Shown here one piece after another: positions 33,214 to 41,599 of a DNA stretch of 64,000 nucleotides. The notes beneath the pieces are model-generated. The model was given only the letters and a program-made list of their open reading frames with translations, made no database searches and had not been told where the DNA came from. This DNA is from Hymenobacter sp. 5317J-9 (GTDB taxonomy: Bacteria > Bacteroidota > Bacteroidia > Cytophagales > Hymenobacteraceae): the NCBI RefSeq assembly GCF_022921075.1, contig NZ_CP095050.1, positions 3,968,001 to 4,032,000 of the forward strand, read 5' to 3'. The number at the start of each line of letters is the position of its first letter. Position 1 is the first letter of the stretch. Both the position numbers and the translations under genes were made by a program.

Positions 33214-34458
33214 TCACATGCTGGCCGGGGCAAATGGGTGGCAGCCGCGGGTCTTAAGCGAAGCCAACGCGGCATCCACCGAGCCGCCTTTGGAGCCGCA
33301 CAGGGCGCTGCCGCTTTTCTTCTGGCAGAAAGGGCAAGCGTGCAGGTCGCCGTCGGTGTCGACGTACAGGAACCGGTCGGCCGCACCGCCGCAGCCCATG
33401 CGGCGCTGGTGGTAGCCGTAGTAGTGCACCAGGGGCCAGTCGAGGTAGTCGGGTCCGTAGTTCATGTCTAGGTAAAATTCCTCCAGCAAGGCCACCTGGG
33501 CGTGGGTCAGGTCCACGGCCTGGCCGGCGTAGTGGCCCACGGCGCGCGGCTCCAGTATCTGAATGAATGTGACGCCCAGCTGCCGGGCCAGACGGGCGTA
33601 GGCCAGGAGGTTGGCCGGGGTGGTGAAGTCCTGCGTGACGCACAGCGAGAGGTTCACCACCAGGCCGGCTGCGTGGGCGTGAGCCGCAGCCTGCACGGCG
33701 TTGGCGTAGGCATCGGGCGAGCCACGGAAGGCGTTGTGCCGGGCGGGCTCGTGGTGGTCGAGGCTGATGCTGACGCCCGTGAAGCCGGCGCGCTTCAGGC
33801 GCTGGGCGTTGTCGCGGGTGAAGTTGAAGCCCGAGGTAAATACCCAGAAATCGGTGCCGGGCCGGGCAGCTTCCACCACAGCCACCAAGTCGTTGACGCG
33901 CAGCATGGGCTCGCCGCCGCTGAAGAAAATCTGCGTCACGTGCCGGGCCTGAAACTGGGCCACCATGTCCTGAATGTCGGCCCGCGAAAGCACTTCTTTC
34001 TGGTTGAGCGCATCCCATTCGAAGCAGTGCTCGCAGGCCAGCGGGCACTTTTTGGTGATGGCCAGAAACACCAGATTCAGCGTGTCGGCGTCGCCCCGGA
34101 AAGGCACCAGCCGGTTCACCGTAGAGGCTATGTAGGTGTCGTAGGCCGGGCTGGGCATGCCGGGCGCGAAGTATTCGCGGAAATAGCGGCCGTCGACACG
34201 GGCCACTTTCTTCACCTGCAGCGCGCCGTAGTAGGCACGTTTGAGCTCCTCAATGCGCATTTTGGCCAGCTGCATGCGGGCCCCCGAGCGCATAAACCGC
34301 CAGAGCAGGCGCGCATCGGTGAGGTGAAACATGGCCGTGGCCCAGGCCCGCTGCAGCCGCGAGGCGATGATGGCCGGCGGCAACGTGGGCGTGACCACCG
34401 GCGCCTCAGTGGCGGCGGCGTCGAGAAAGGGCAGGTCGGTGATGAGCGTGGCTTCCAT
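33214..34458 (-). CDS. radical SAM protein with C-terminal Cys-rich region
   Basis: 414 residues from the ATG at 34458. After a 110-residue N-terminal part (YYGALQVKKVARVDGRYFREYF), the radical SAM cluster motif CPLACEHC appears near residue 152, then FFSGGEPMLRVNDL near 190. Close to the C-terminus a Cys-rich run (MGCGGAADRFLYVDTDGDLHACPFCQK) looks like a SPASM/twitch-type auxiliary cluster site. Substrate unknown. The gene follows 5 bases after the lipoprotein-like gene at 34464, so both are cotranscribed and probably functionally linked. Confidence 0.88.
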   Translation of the reverse strand: MEATLITDLPFLDAAATEAPVVTPTLPPAIIASRLQRAWATAMFHLTDARLLWRFMRSGARMQLAKMRIEELKRAYYGALQVKKVARVDGRYFREYFAPGMPSPAYDTYIASTVNRLVPFRGDADTLNLVFLAITKKCPLACEHCFEWDALNQKEVLSRADIQDMVAQFQARHVTQIFFSGGEPMLRVNDLVAVVEAARPGTDFWVFTSGFNFTRDNAQRLKRAGFTGVSISLDHHEPARHNAFRGSPDAYANAVQAAAHAHAAGLVVNLSLCVTQDFTTPANLLAYARLARQLGVTFIQILEPRAVGHYAGQAVDLTHAQVALLEEFYLDMNYGPDYLDWPLVHYYGYHQRRMGCGGAADRFLYVDTDGDLHACPFCQKKSGSALCGSKGGSVDAALASLKTRGCHPFAPASM

Positions 34459-34463
34459 GGGCA

Positions 34464-36155
34464 CTAGCGTTGGGCGATGGCGGGGGCAAATTGCTGACTG
34501 GCGCGGCGGTATTCTTCCTTCGAGAACTCGACGAAGCGGCCGGGATTTTTGAAGGCGTACAGCTCCGTCAGTTTGGGCATTCCTTTGAACTCGCGGACGT
34601 GTTCGTAGTAACCGCGGGTGTGCAGAAACGCCGTGCGACGCGTGCCGGCGGCCAGTGCGGGCAGGCGGGTTTCGTAGGTGAGGTCGACCACGGTGCCAGC
34701 GTGCAGCTGCTTGAGGCGCAGGGTGTCGGCCGCGCGCAGGGCGGCGCGGGCGTCGTTGCCGCGCTCGGTTCGGGCGCTTTGCAGGCGGCAGTTGTCGAGC
34801 TGCACGGGCACGTTGGGGCTGCAGTCGAGGGCGGCGTAGTCGACCTCCCAAAACATGAAGCCGCAGGCCAGCTTCACGCGCACGGTACCTGCGGCCGAAG
34901 CGGGAAAATCGAGCGGCACCACCAGGTCGCGCGCGGCCAGCGGGCCCACCGTCGGGATGGTTTCGGCCAGCTGCCAGCCCTGGCCAGCCTCCACGTACAC
35001 CTGCAGCGGAATGTGCTGGTCGAGGGCCCACTGCCGGTTGATGGCGGCGGGCTGGGTTTTCTGCTGGGCGGCCCAGCCATTGTAGGCCGCGCCAAATTTC
35101 TCGATGAACCGGCCGTAGAGGTAATCGAGCCACAGCGAGTTCTGGGCGCGCAGCACCAGCTTGCCGTGGCGCGCCGCGGCGGGCTTGGCGAAGGTCAGCA
35201 CCACTTCGTTGGGGGCGTGGCCGGGCAGGTCTTCGTTGAACAGCTCCACGCTATGGTCGGCGGCTTGCAGCTGGGCGGTGCAGTCGTGGCCGCCCAGGGT
35301 GCGGGCCTGCGTGGCCGGCTGCGGGGCTGTGAGGGTTTGTACCTGCCCGCGCTGGTCGAGCAGCACCTGCGTGCCGGCCGGATGCTGGGCCACCCACAGC
35401 TCGGCCAGGTTGGTGTACTGGCGCTCCTTGAGCTCGTTGCTGATTTTGAGGCGGTACTGATTGCCCTCGGGCTGCAGGGCGGGCACCGGCAGGTAGTCGT
35501 CGCGCTCGGCCGGGGCGAAAATGGCCCCACCGTAGGCCTCGCCTTCGAAATGGTAGGTCTGGCCGTCGTAAGCGTACACAAAGGGGCACGAGCTTTTGGT
35601 GAGCAAAGCAATGACCCCGATGAGCACAAAAGCCCCTAAAGCAATGCCAATGGTGCCGAACACATAGGAGCCAGTGGTGCGCCCACTGTTTTTTTCCACT
35701 AAATCAATCCGTTGAATGGCGGCTATTGGAATACTCACTTGGTCGCCGGCTCCGGGCTGCGCGTCGTTGACGTACACGTGCACAATGTTCAGCGCCACCT
35801 TTTTATCCTTCGATAAATAGCGAGGCGCGTTGCGGCCGGCTGGCAGCTCGCCGTATTTAGCCAGCGTGCCGGTGGCAGACTCGCGGGTGCCTTCCAGCGT
35901 TTCCCCGTTGAAATGCGGCTGCCGCAGCACCCATTCCGTGGCACCCTGGTGCACCACGAAAGTTTTCGACTGGGCCAGCAGGTTCACCGTTTCCTTGTCG
36001 GCCGGCTGGGTTTTGGTGCGGTAGTAGTTGCAGCCCGTCACGAGCGGCGCGAAGGCTCCCAGCACCATCCAAGCCACTACGGCCGCGACGCTCCGGCGGC
36101 GAAACAGCCCCAGCAAGCCCGGAATTTTGGTTAAGCATGCGGCGAAGTACTTCAT
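34464..36155 (-). CDS. large lipoprotein-like protein paired with a radical SAM gene
   Basis: 563 residues from the ATG at 36155. Lipobox LGAFAPLVTGC near residue 42. About residue 160 a membrane segment (YVFGTIGIALGAFVLIGVIALLT) is followed by SSCPFVYAYDGQTYHFEGEAYGGAIFAPAERDDYLPVP, a recurring pattern in uncharacterised bacterial proteins. The rest is beta-rich with Asp/Asn-rich stretches. It precedes the radical SAM gene by 5 bases. Function unknown; the pairing suggests that one modifies or serves the other. Confidence 0.6.
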   Translation of the reverse strand: MKYFAACLTKIPGLLGLFRRRSVAAVVAWMVLGAFAPLVTGCNYYRTKTQPADKETVNLLAQSKTFVVHQGATEWVLRQPHFNGETLEGTRESATGTLAKYGELPAGRNAPRYLSKDKKVALNIVHVYVNDAQPGAGDQVSIPIAAIQRIDLVEKNSGRTTGSYVFGTIGIALGAFVLIGVIALLTKSSCPFVYAYDGQTYHFEGEAYGGAIFAPAERDDYLPVPALQPEGNQYRLKISNELKERQYTNLAELWVAQHPAGTQVLLDQRGQVQTLTAPQPATQARTLGGHDCTAQLQAADHSVELFNEDLPGHAPNEVVLTFAKPAAARHGKLVLRAQNSLWLDYLYGRFIEKFGAAYNGWAAQQKTQPAAINRQWALDQHIPLQVYVEAGQGWQLAETIPTVGPLAARDLVVPLDFPASAAGTVRVKLACGFMFWEVDYAALDCSPNVPVQLDNCRLQSARTERGNDARAALRAADTLRLKQLHAGTVVDLTYETRLPALAAGTRRTAFLHTRGYYEHVREFKGMPKLTELYAFKNPGRFVEFSKEEYRRASQQFAPAIAQR

Positions 36156-36359
36156 AGCGGCGTGTGGTGAGGGTGAATAATAATTCGCTCCAAAGTACAA
36201 GGCCCCCTATTGCAGTCAATATAAATACATCGATAATTTAGACTTGAATGCGTCGCTCATATCAATAACAAGGCATTTTCCCTCAGCACCTTGCACCCAC
36301 TATTCCGGGACTTTTCAGCGTCCTGAATTGCTCGTAGGTTTGCCTGGCCTACCCTGAGC

Positions 36360-36971
36360 TCATTTACGCCGAAGTGGGACCGTCGCGCCCATGGCGGGCA
36401 GCGAAACCTCGGTGCCATTGTCGCTCAAGTAGCCGCCGCCCTCTTTTAGCGAAACGTCGACGCTGAGGTTCAGCCAAAGCGTAGAGTCGCCGGCCGTGCC
36501 GCGGCGCAGGGCCCGCTGCAAGCGGCGCAGCAAGACCGGGTCGCAAGCCAGCGTATCGGTGAGGGGCAGCACCAGCGGCACGAGCAATTCTTTCTTGGGC
36601 GGCACTACCAGCCCTTGGCGGCGCGGCCGATGGAAATCGCTCCAATACAGCCCCTGAAACAGCAGGGCCCCGCTCACGCTTTCCAGCCGGGCCGCGTCGG
36701 GGTCGTCGTTGCGGAGGCCAAGGGTGAGGTAGAGCAGCGGCGGGGCGTCCGGCAGCGGCGCGGCCAAGCTGTCGACGCGCACCACCCGCTCGCCGCAGCA
36801 GGCCGGGGCTTGGTATTGGTTGCCGCAGGCGCCCCACAGCAGCAGGGCCAGCAGGCCGAGCAGCAACGCGCCGGGCAACGGCAAGCGCCGCAAAGCAACT
36901 ATCAGGGCCACGGGCTGAAACACGGGCTTAAAAGTAAGCGCCAACGCCCGGCGCGCCCATATTTGCGCCAT
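36360..36971 (-). CDS. lipoprotein-like protein of unknown function
   Basis: 203 residues as read from the ATG at 36971, which overlaps the lgt start on the other strand; a GTG further in (near 36913 or 36925) may be the true start. Hydrophobic segment LPGALLLGLLALLLWGAC with a lipobox-like Cys. The domain after it (residues 75-200) has a repeating strand pattern ending in GYLSDNGTEVSLPAMGATVPLRRK. No family recognised; it vaguely resembles LEA/Ig-like lipoproteins. The divergent layout with lgt leaves almost no shared promoter. Confidence 0.55.
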   Translation of the reverse strand: MAQIWARRALALTFKPVFQPVALIVALRRLPLPGALLLGLLALLLWGACGNQYQAPACCGERVVRVDSLAAPLPDAPPLLYLTLGLRNDDPDAARLESVSGALLFQGLYWSDFHRPRRQGLVVPPKKELLVPLVLPLTDTLACDPVLLRRLQRALRRGTAGDSTLWLNLSVDVSLKEGGGYLSDNGTEVSLPAMGATVPLRRK

Positions 36972-37728
36972 GAACTTCCCCGTCGAGCTGGCCTTAGGCC
37001 CCGTGCGCCTGCCCGTGCACCTGCTGTGCGAAGTGCTGGCGTACTCGCTGGGCTACCGCCTCTACACCCACCTGCGCGCCCACCACGCCGACCGCATCAG
37101 CAGCCAGCACCGCCAGTGGATTTTTGTGGGGGCGGCCGCGGGCGCCCTGCTGGGCTCGCGCCTGCTGGGCCTACTGGAGCACCCCGAGCTGCTAGCCCAC
37201 CCGCCCGGTGGCTGGCTCTACTACTTCACCAACAAAACCATTGTGGGCGGCTTCCTGGGTGGCCTCATCGGCGTGGAGCTCACCAAAAAGCGCCTGGGCG
37301 TGAGGGCCAGCAGCGGCGACCTCATGGTGTTCCCCATCCTGCTGGGCCTGGCCATTGGCCGGCTCGGTTGCTTTTTCAGCGGGCTCGAAGACGGCACTTA
37401 TGGCACGGCTACTCCCCTCCCCTGGGGCATCAACTTTGGCGATGGCATCCGCCGCCACCCCACCAACCTATACGAAATCCTGTTTCTGGGGGCGCTGGCG
37501 CTGCTACTGTGGCTGCTGGAACGGCGAGGGCCCCTGGCCGATGGGCGCCGGTTTCAGCTATTTCTGAGCGGCTACCTGCTGTTCCGGCTGCTGGTGGAGT
37601 TCATCAAGCCCACGGCGGCGCTGCCGGGCCTGGGGCTCACGGCCATTCAGTGGGCGTGCGTGGCGGGGCTGGGGTATTATGTTTGGGGGTGGGTTAAGCC
37701 CCATATTCCAGTGACCAAGTATACTTGA
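36970..37728 (+). CDS. lgt: divergent prolipoprotein diacylglyceryl transferase (Lgt) family protein
   Basis: 252 residues with about seven membrane segments, an Lgt-type fold. The conserved Lgt motif region reads GRLGCFFSGLEDGTYG near residue 130, and HPTNLYEILFLG is the usual late motif. It differs from canonical Lgt: the FHGG signature with its catalytic His is replaced by KTIVGGFLGGLIG. Lgt transfers diacylglyceryl from phosphatidylglycerol to prelipoproteins; this divergent copy may have another lipid task. It heads a run of genes (37755, 38329, 39742, 40078) with gaps of 6-26 bases. Confidence 0.82.
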   Translation: MNFPVELALGPVRLPVHLLCEVLAYSLGYRLYTHLRAHHADRISSQHRQWIFVGAAAGALLGSRLLGLLEHPELLAHPPGGWLYYFTNKTIVGGFLGGLIGVELTKKRLGVRASSGDLMVFPILLGLAIGRLGCFFSGLEDGTYGTATPLPWGINFGDGIRRHPTNLYEILFLGALALLLWLLERRGPLADGRRFQLFLSGYLLFRLLVEFIKPTAALPGLGLTAIQWACVAGLGYYVWGWVKPHIPVTKYT

Positions 37729-37754
37729 TTACAACGGTTTACATACCCGATATT

Positions 37755-38321
37755 ATGAAGACACTTTTGCTTCTTGCAATGGCTTTGCTGCCTTTTCTAG
37801 CTTATAGCCAAGACAGTCCTCGAGACTTATTAATTGCGGCAGAAATAACTGGAGAAGGCAAATACATATATCCTGACAGCAACACAAAAGGTCTTTTCGT
37901 AAAATTGACTGTTACGAACAATTCGGTTTCGAATAAGAAGATTTTGATAATGTCCTGCTCGTGGATGGAAAACTGGCAAACTGACAATTCAAATCTGATT
38001 TTGGATTTTCCAGGATGTGATAAAAATGTACCTGAACACATTACTCTAAAACCACAAAAAACAATTGTGTTTTATGGATTATTGACGCGAATGATTAATA
38101 GCAAATCGGATAAAAACAAAACAGAATATATGAGCCCACGACCGCCGTATGACAAGTGGACAGTGCCTGAAGCTGGCGTTAGGGTTCGGTTTGGTTTCTC
38201 GGGCCGCTACCCGCAAAATCATTTCAATGATGCTAGCTATAATGATTACTCTGACAAAACATGGTGGAGCCAACCGGTAAGCTTGCAATTCGATAATAAT
38301 TCATTTGTTGTAGAAGAATAA
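37755..38321 (+). CDS. secreted protein of unknown function, AT-rich
   Basis: 188 residues from the ATG at 37755, with a signal peptide (KTLLLLAMALLPFLAYSQ). The gene is visibly AT-rich against the GC-rich surroundings and uses codons such as AAA, ATA, TTA that neighbours avoid. It encodes a Lys/Asn/Ser-rich protein with strand-like segments (KLTVTNNSVSNKKILIMS; IVFYGLLTRMINSK). No family recognised. Base composition suggests recent transfer from a low-GC relative such as a flavobacterium. It sits inside the lgt-radical SAM run, with 7 bases before the next gene. Confidence 0.75.
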   Translation: MKTLLLLAMALLPFLAYSQDSPRDLLIAAEITGEGKYIYPDSNTKGLFVKLTVTNNSVSNKKILIMSCSWMENWQTDNSNLILDFPGCDKNVPEHITLKPQKTIVFYGLLTRMINSKSDKNKTEYMSPRPPYDKWTVPEAGVRVRFGFSGRYPQNHFNDASYNDYSDKTWWSQPVSLQFDNNSFVVEE

Positions 38322-38328
38322 ATTTCCC

Positions 38329-39735
38329 ATGCCCGAACGTCCATACACCTACTACGATTTCACCATCAGCCTATGCCCGCATTGCCTGCGCCGCATCGAG
38401 GCCAAAATCGTCTTCGAGGACGGGAACGTGTACATGCTCAAGCGCTGCCCGGAGCACGGGCGGCAGCGGGTGCGCATTGCCACCGATATTGAGTACTACA
38501 AGAGCATCCGCAACTACGTGAAGCCCAGCGAAACGCCGCGCCGCTTCAACATGGCCACGCACTTCGGCTGCCCCTACGACTGCGGCCTGTGCACCGACCA
38601 CGAGCAGCACAGCTGCCTCACCGTCATCGAGATAACCGACCGCTGCAACCTCACCTGCCCTACCTGCTACGCCGAAAGCAGCCCCACCCACGGCCGGCAC
38701 CGCTCCCTGGAAGAAGTGGAAGCCATGGTGGACCTGGTGGTGGCCAACGAAGGCGAGCCCGACGTGGTGCAAATCTCCGGCGGCGAGCCCACGCTGCACC
38801 CGCAGTTCTGGGAAATCCTGAACATGTGCAAGCGCAAGCCCATCAAGCACCTGATGGTGAACACCAACGGCGTGCGCCTGGCCAAGGATGAAGCCTTTGT
38901 GGCGCGGCTGGCCACGTATGCGGGCGCTTTTGAGGTGTATTTGCAGTTCGATTCCTTCCGAGAAAACGTGCTGCTGACCATGCGCGGCCGCGACCTGCGC
39001 GAGGTGCGCAAGCAAGCCATCGAGAATCTGAACAAGTACAACCTCAGCACCACGCTGGTGGTGACCTTGCAAAAGGGCCTGAACGATGACGAAATGGGCG
39101 ACATCATCGACTACGCGCTGAAGCAGCGTTGCGTGCGCGGCGTTACGTTTCAGCCCACGCAGGCAGCCGGGCGCCTCGACAATTTCAACCCCGAAACCGA
39201 CTCGTTTTCGCTCACGGAAGTGCGCCAGGGCATCATCGACCAAAGCCCGGTTTTCTCGGCCCAGGACCTGCTGCCCGTGCCCTGCAACCCCGACGCCCTG
39301 GCCATGGCCTACGCGCTGAAGCTCGACGGCGAAGTCTTCCCTCTCACCCGCTACATCGACCCCGCCGAGCTGCTCACCAACGCGGGCAATACCATTGTGT
39401 ACGAGCGCGACCCGCGCCTGCGCCAGCACATGCTCAAGCTGTTTAGCACAGCCAATACCGTGGATACGGTGGTGCCCGAAATCAACCAGCTGCTGTGCTG
39501 CCTGCCGCAGGTATCGGCGCCTAACCTGGGCTACGAAAACCTGTTCCGCATCATCGTCCTGCAGTTTATGGACGCGCACAATTTCGACGTGCGGGCCGTG
39601 AAGAAATCCTGCGTGCACATCGTGAGCAAGGACTTGAAAATCATTCCTTTCGAGACGATGAACATCTTCTACCGCGACCAGGAGAAGCTGGCGCGGCTGG
39701 AGGAGTTGCGGGCCGAGCGGGTGGGCCTAGTGTGA
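38329..39735 (+). CDS. COG1964-type radical SAM protein, related to tetraether synthase (Tes)
   Basis: 468 residues. An N-terminal Cys-rich knuckle (CPHC near residue 16, KRCPEHG near 37) precedes FGCPYDCGLCTDHEQHSC near residue 84 and the radical SAM cluster motif CNLTCPTCYAESSP near 104, then QISGGEPTLHP near 146 and a late CCLPQ segment. This layout is that of COG1964, which includes archaeal tetraether synthase, a radical enzyme joining lipid chains through C-C bonds. Bacterial members are mostly uncharacterised. Being next to an Lgt-type transferase, an acyltransferase and membrane proteins supports lipid modification, but that is inference. Confidence 0.85.
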   Translation: MPERPYTYYDFTISLCPHCLRRIEAKIVFEDGNVYMLKRCPEHGRQRVRIATDIEYYKSIRNYVKPSETPRRFNMATHFGCPYDCGLCTDHEQHSCLTVIEITDRCNLTCPTCYAESSPTHGRHRSLEEVEAMVDLVVANEGEPDVVQISGGEPTLHPQFWEILNMCKRKPIKHLMVNTNGVRLAKDEAFVARLATYAGAFEVYLQFDSFRENVLLTMRGRDLREVRKQAIENLNKYNLSTTLVVTLQKGLNDDEMGDIIDYALKQRCVRGVTFQPTQAAGRLDNFNPETDSFSLTEVRQGIIDQSPVFSAQDLLPVPCNPDALAMAYALKLDGEVFPLTRYIDPAELLTNAGNTIVYERDPRLRQHMLKLFSTANTVDTVVPEINQLLCCLPQVSAPNLGYENLFRIIVLQFMDAHNFDVRAVKKSCVHIVSKDLKIIPFETMNIFYRDQEKLARLEELRAERVGLV

Positions 39736-39741
39736 GAACGT

Positions 39742-40062
39742 ATGACAACTGAACCAACCGAAAAAGGCCAGCGTCGGTACGTCTGGCCGCTGGGCATCAA
39801 CCTGGCCATTTTGCTGCTGCTACTGGGCCTTAGCTGGCCGAATGTGACCAGCGGTGGCTTTGGCCTGCTGCTGCTGGCGTGCCTGAATGCGCTCATTGGC
39901 TTTGTGTTCCTGCTGTTTGAGCGGCGGCGCGATGCGGGCTACGCCGGGGGCTTTTTCCTGTCGTTTCTGCTCCTGCTGCTCATCGGGTTTGGCATGTGCT
40001 CGCAGGAGAGGGAAAGCCACCGGCGGGCCGAAGTACTGGAAGCGCCGACAAATACTCCCTGA
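39742..40062 (+). CDS. small membrane protein, paralogue of the next gene
   Basis: 106 residues with three predicted membrane segments (WPLGINLAILLLLLGLSWP; GFGLLLLACLNALIGFVFLLF; GGFFLSFLLLLLIGFGMCS). The last segment ends LLLLLIGFGMCS, nearly the same as LLVLIVGFGACS in the next ORF, so the two probably arose by duplication. Six bases after the radical SAM gene. Function unknown. Confidence 0.75.
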   Translation: MTTEPTEKGQRRYVWPLGINLAILLLLLGLSWPNVTSGGFGLLLLACLNALIGFVFLLFERRRDAGYAGGFFLSFLLLLLIGFGMCSQERESHRRAEVLEAPTNTP

Positions 40063-40077
40063 AATCTATATTCGTGT

Positions 40078-40377
40078 ATGAACAAGCCCACCTTCGGCAG
40101 CATCGTGCGCAACAACCTGCTGGCCCTGCTGGCCGCGGCCGTGCTGCTGGGAGTCGCAGCAAACACGGGCGTCGACGCCGGCGTTTTTTTGTTTTGCTTT
40201 TTCTACCTGGGCCAGGCGCTGTACAACCTGATTCTGGCCTTCGCGCACATGGGCCGGGGGCCGGAAGACGTGGGGGCCGCGCCTTATTTCCTGAGCGTGC
40301 TGCTGGTGCTCATTGTGGGGTTTGGGGCGTGCTCCGGCATTTTTTTGGTGGCGGGCGGCCTTGGCAACATGCACTAG
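40078..40377 (+). CDS. small membrane protein, paralogue of the previous gene
   Basis: 99 residues with three predicted membrane segments, ending LLVLIVGFGACSGIFLV. It shares the final GFG-x-C-S motif and topology with the preceding gene. The gap is 15 bases. A subunit or assembly partner of the lipid enzymes in this run is a reasonable guess. Confidence 0.75.
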   Translation: MNKPTFGSIVRNNLLALLAAAVLLGVAANTGVDAGVFLFCFFYLGQALYNLILAFAHMGRGPEDVGAAPYFLSVLLVLIVGFGACSGIFLVAGGLGNMH

Positions 40378-40458
40378 GCCCGCGCGGGCTGGCGCCTGGG
40401 CTACCGTGCGGCCTTGCTCAGACGGCCGCGGCTCGCACGGCAGGTAGTTGTTTTGTGC

Positions 40459-41583
40459 ATGCGTTCCACCATATCCCGCACCTACTTTCGCCCGCTCACT
40501 GGCCTGCGGGCAATAGCGGCGCTGCTGGTATTCTGTTCGCACAGCCATCCGCTGCGGTTTTTTACCCAGAACCCGCTGTTGCTCCGGCTCGATTTCAGCA
40601 TTGGGGTCAACGTCTTCTTCGTGCTCAGCGGTTTTTTGATTGCGCTGCGCTACGCCGAGCACGCTTCGTTTCGGTGGGATTTCTGGCGCCGCTACCTCGC
40701 CAACCGGCTGGCGCGCGTGTATCCAATGTGGTGGCTGTTGGCCACGGTGGCGCTGCTGTGGCGCTTCCGGCACCTCGCCGGCAGCTCGGCCCGCACCGAA
40801 TGGCTGCATTACGTGGCCAACCTCACGTTTCTGAAAGGGTATTCGAGCACGCTGCAATTCACCCACATTCAGCAAGGCTGGACGCTGACGGTGGAAGAAA
40901 CCTTCTACCTGCTGGCCCCAGTTTTACTGATATTGTGGCGAAAAGGCACCCGGCCAGCCGTCTTGTTCGGCGGGGCGGCCGTGGCGCTGCTGGCCCTCGG
41001 CTCGCTGCTGACCGAAGCCCTGCACGGCCGTTTTGAAGGGTTTTTCAGCGATTACCGCCTGCTCCTGTGCTGGACGTTGGCGGGGCGCAGCGCCGAGTTT
41101 TCTGCCGGCGCAGGCCTGGCCCTGTGGCTGATACGCCGCGGCGACGTGAGCCCGCGTACCACGGGCCGGAACACGTGGCTGGGGCTGGCGGGCACGGGCA
41201 TCGTGGTAGTTGGCGTGGCCTGCCTGCGCGTGTGGCAGGCCAACGAGCTGCTGGTGCAGGTAGTGGGGCAGCAGTTGCTGCTCACCTTGCCCCTGGTGGC
41301 CCTGCTACACGGGCTGCTGGCCGAAACCACGTGGGTTAGCCGCGTGCTGGGCAGCCCGGCCGCGGTGCTGCTGGGCAAAGCCTCCTACATTTTCTACCTG
41401 ATTCACATGGGCCCTGTGCACGAGGCGATTCACGCCGGCCGGCCCGTTTGGACCAGTCCCCTGGCAATAGCAGCCGACTTGCTGCTGCTTGCAGGAATTT
41501 CCGTGGCGAGCTACTACGCGTTGGAAGCGCCGCTCAACCGCTGGCTGCGCAACAGGCTCTCAGGTGGCGTTCGCGGCAAATAA
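40459..41583 (+). CDS. acyltransferase 3 family membrane protein
   Basis: 374 residues from the ATG at 40459. Opening motif YFRPLTGLRAIAALLVFCSHSHP carries the conserved RAIAA...H of acyltransferase family 3 near residue 13-30, followed by GVNVFFVLSGFLIALRY near 50. Ten or so membrane segments; near the middle GWTLTVEETFYLLAP is the second family signature, and the end has GKASYIFYLIHMG. These enzymes move acyl groups to exported carbohydrates or lipids. Possibly the last gene of the lgt run, after an 81-base gap. Confidence 0.92.
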   Translation: MRSTISRTYFRPLTGLRAIAALLVFCSHSHPLRFFTQNPLLLRLDFSIGVNVFFVLSGFLIALRYAEHASFRWDFWRRYLANRLARVYPMWWLLATVALLWRFRHLAGSSARTEWLHYVANLTFLKGYSSTLQFTHIQQGWTLTVEETFYLLAPVLLILWRKGTRPAVLFGGAAVALLALGSLLTEALHGRFEGFFSDYRLLLCWTLAGRSAEFSAGAGLALWLIRRGDVSPRTTGRNTWLGLAGTGIVVVGVACLRVWQANELLVQVVGQQLLLTLPLVALLHGLLAETTWVSRVLGSPAAVLLGKASYIFYLIHMGPVHEAIHAGRPVWTSPLAIAADLLLLAGISVASYYALEAPLNRWLRNRLSGGVRGK

Positions 41584-41599
41584 GCATCCGGCCCAATGG

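Noticed and set aside
34488..35133. Longer start of the radical SAM protein reaching 35133
   Set aside because: The N-terminal extension is Arg/Ala-rich shadow sequence overlapping the lipoprotein gene; the ATG at 34458 lies 5 bases after that gene's stop.
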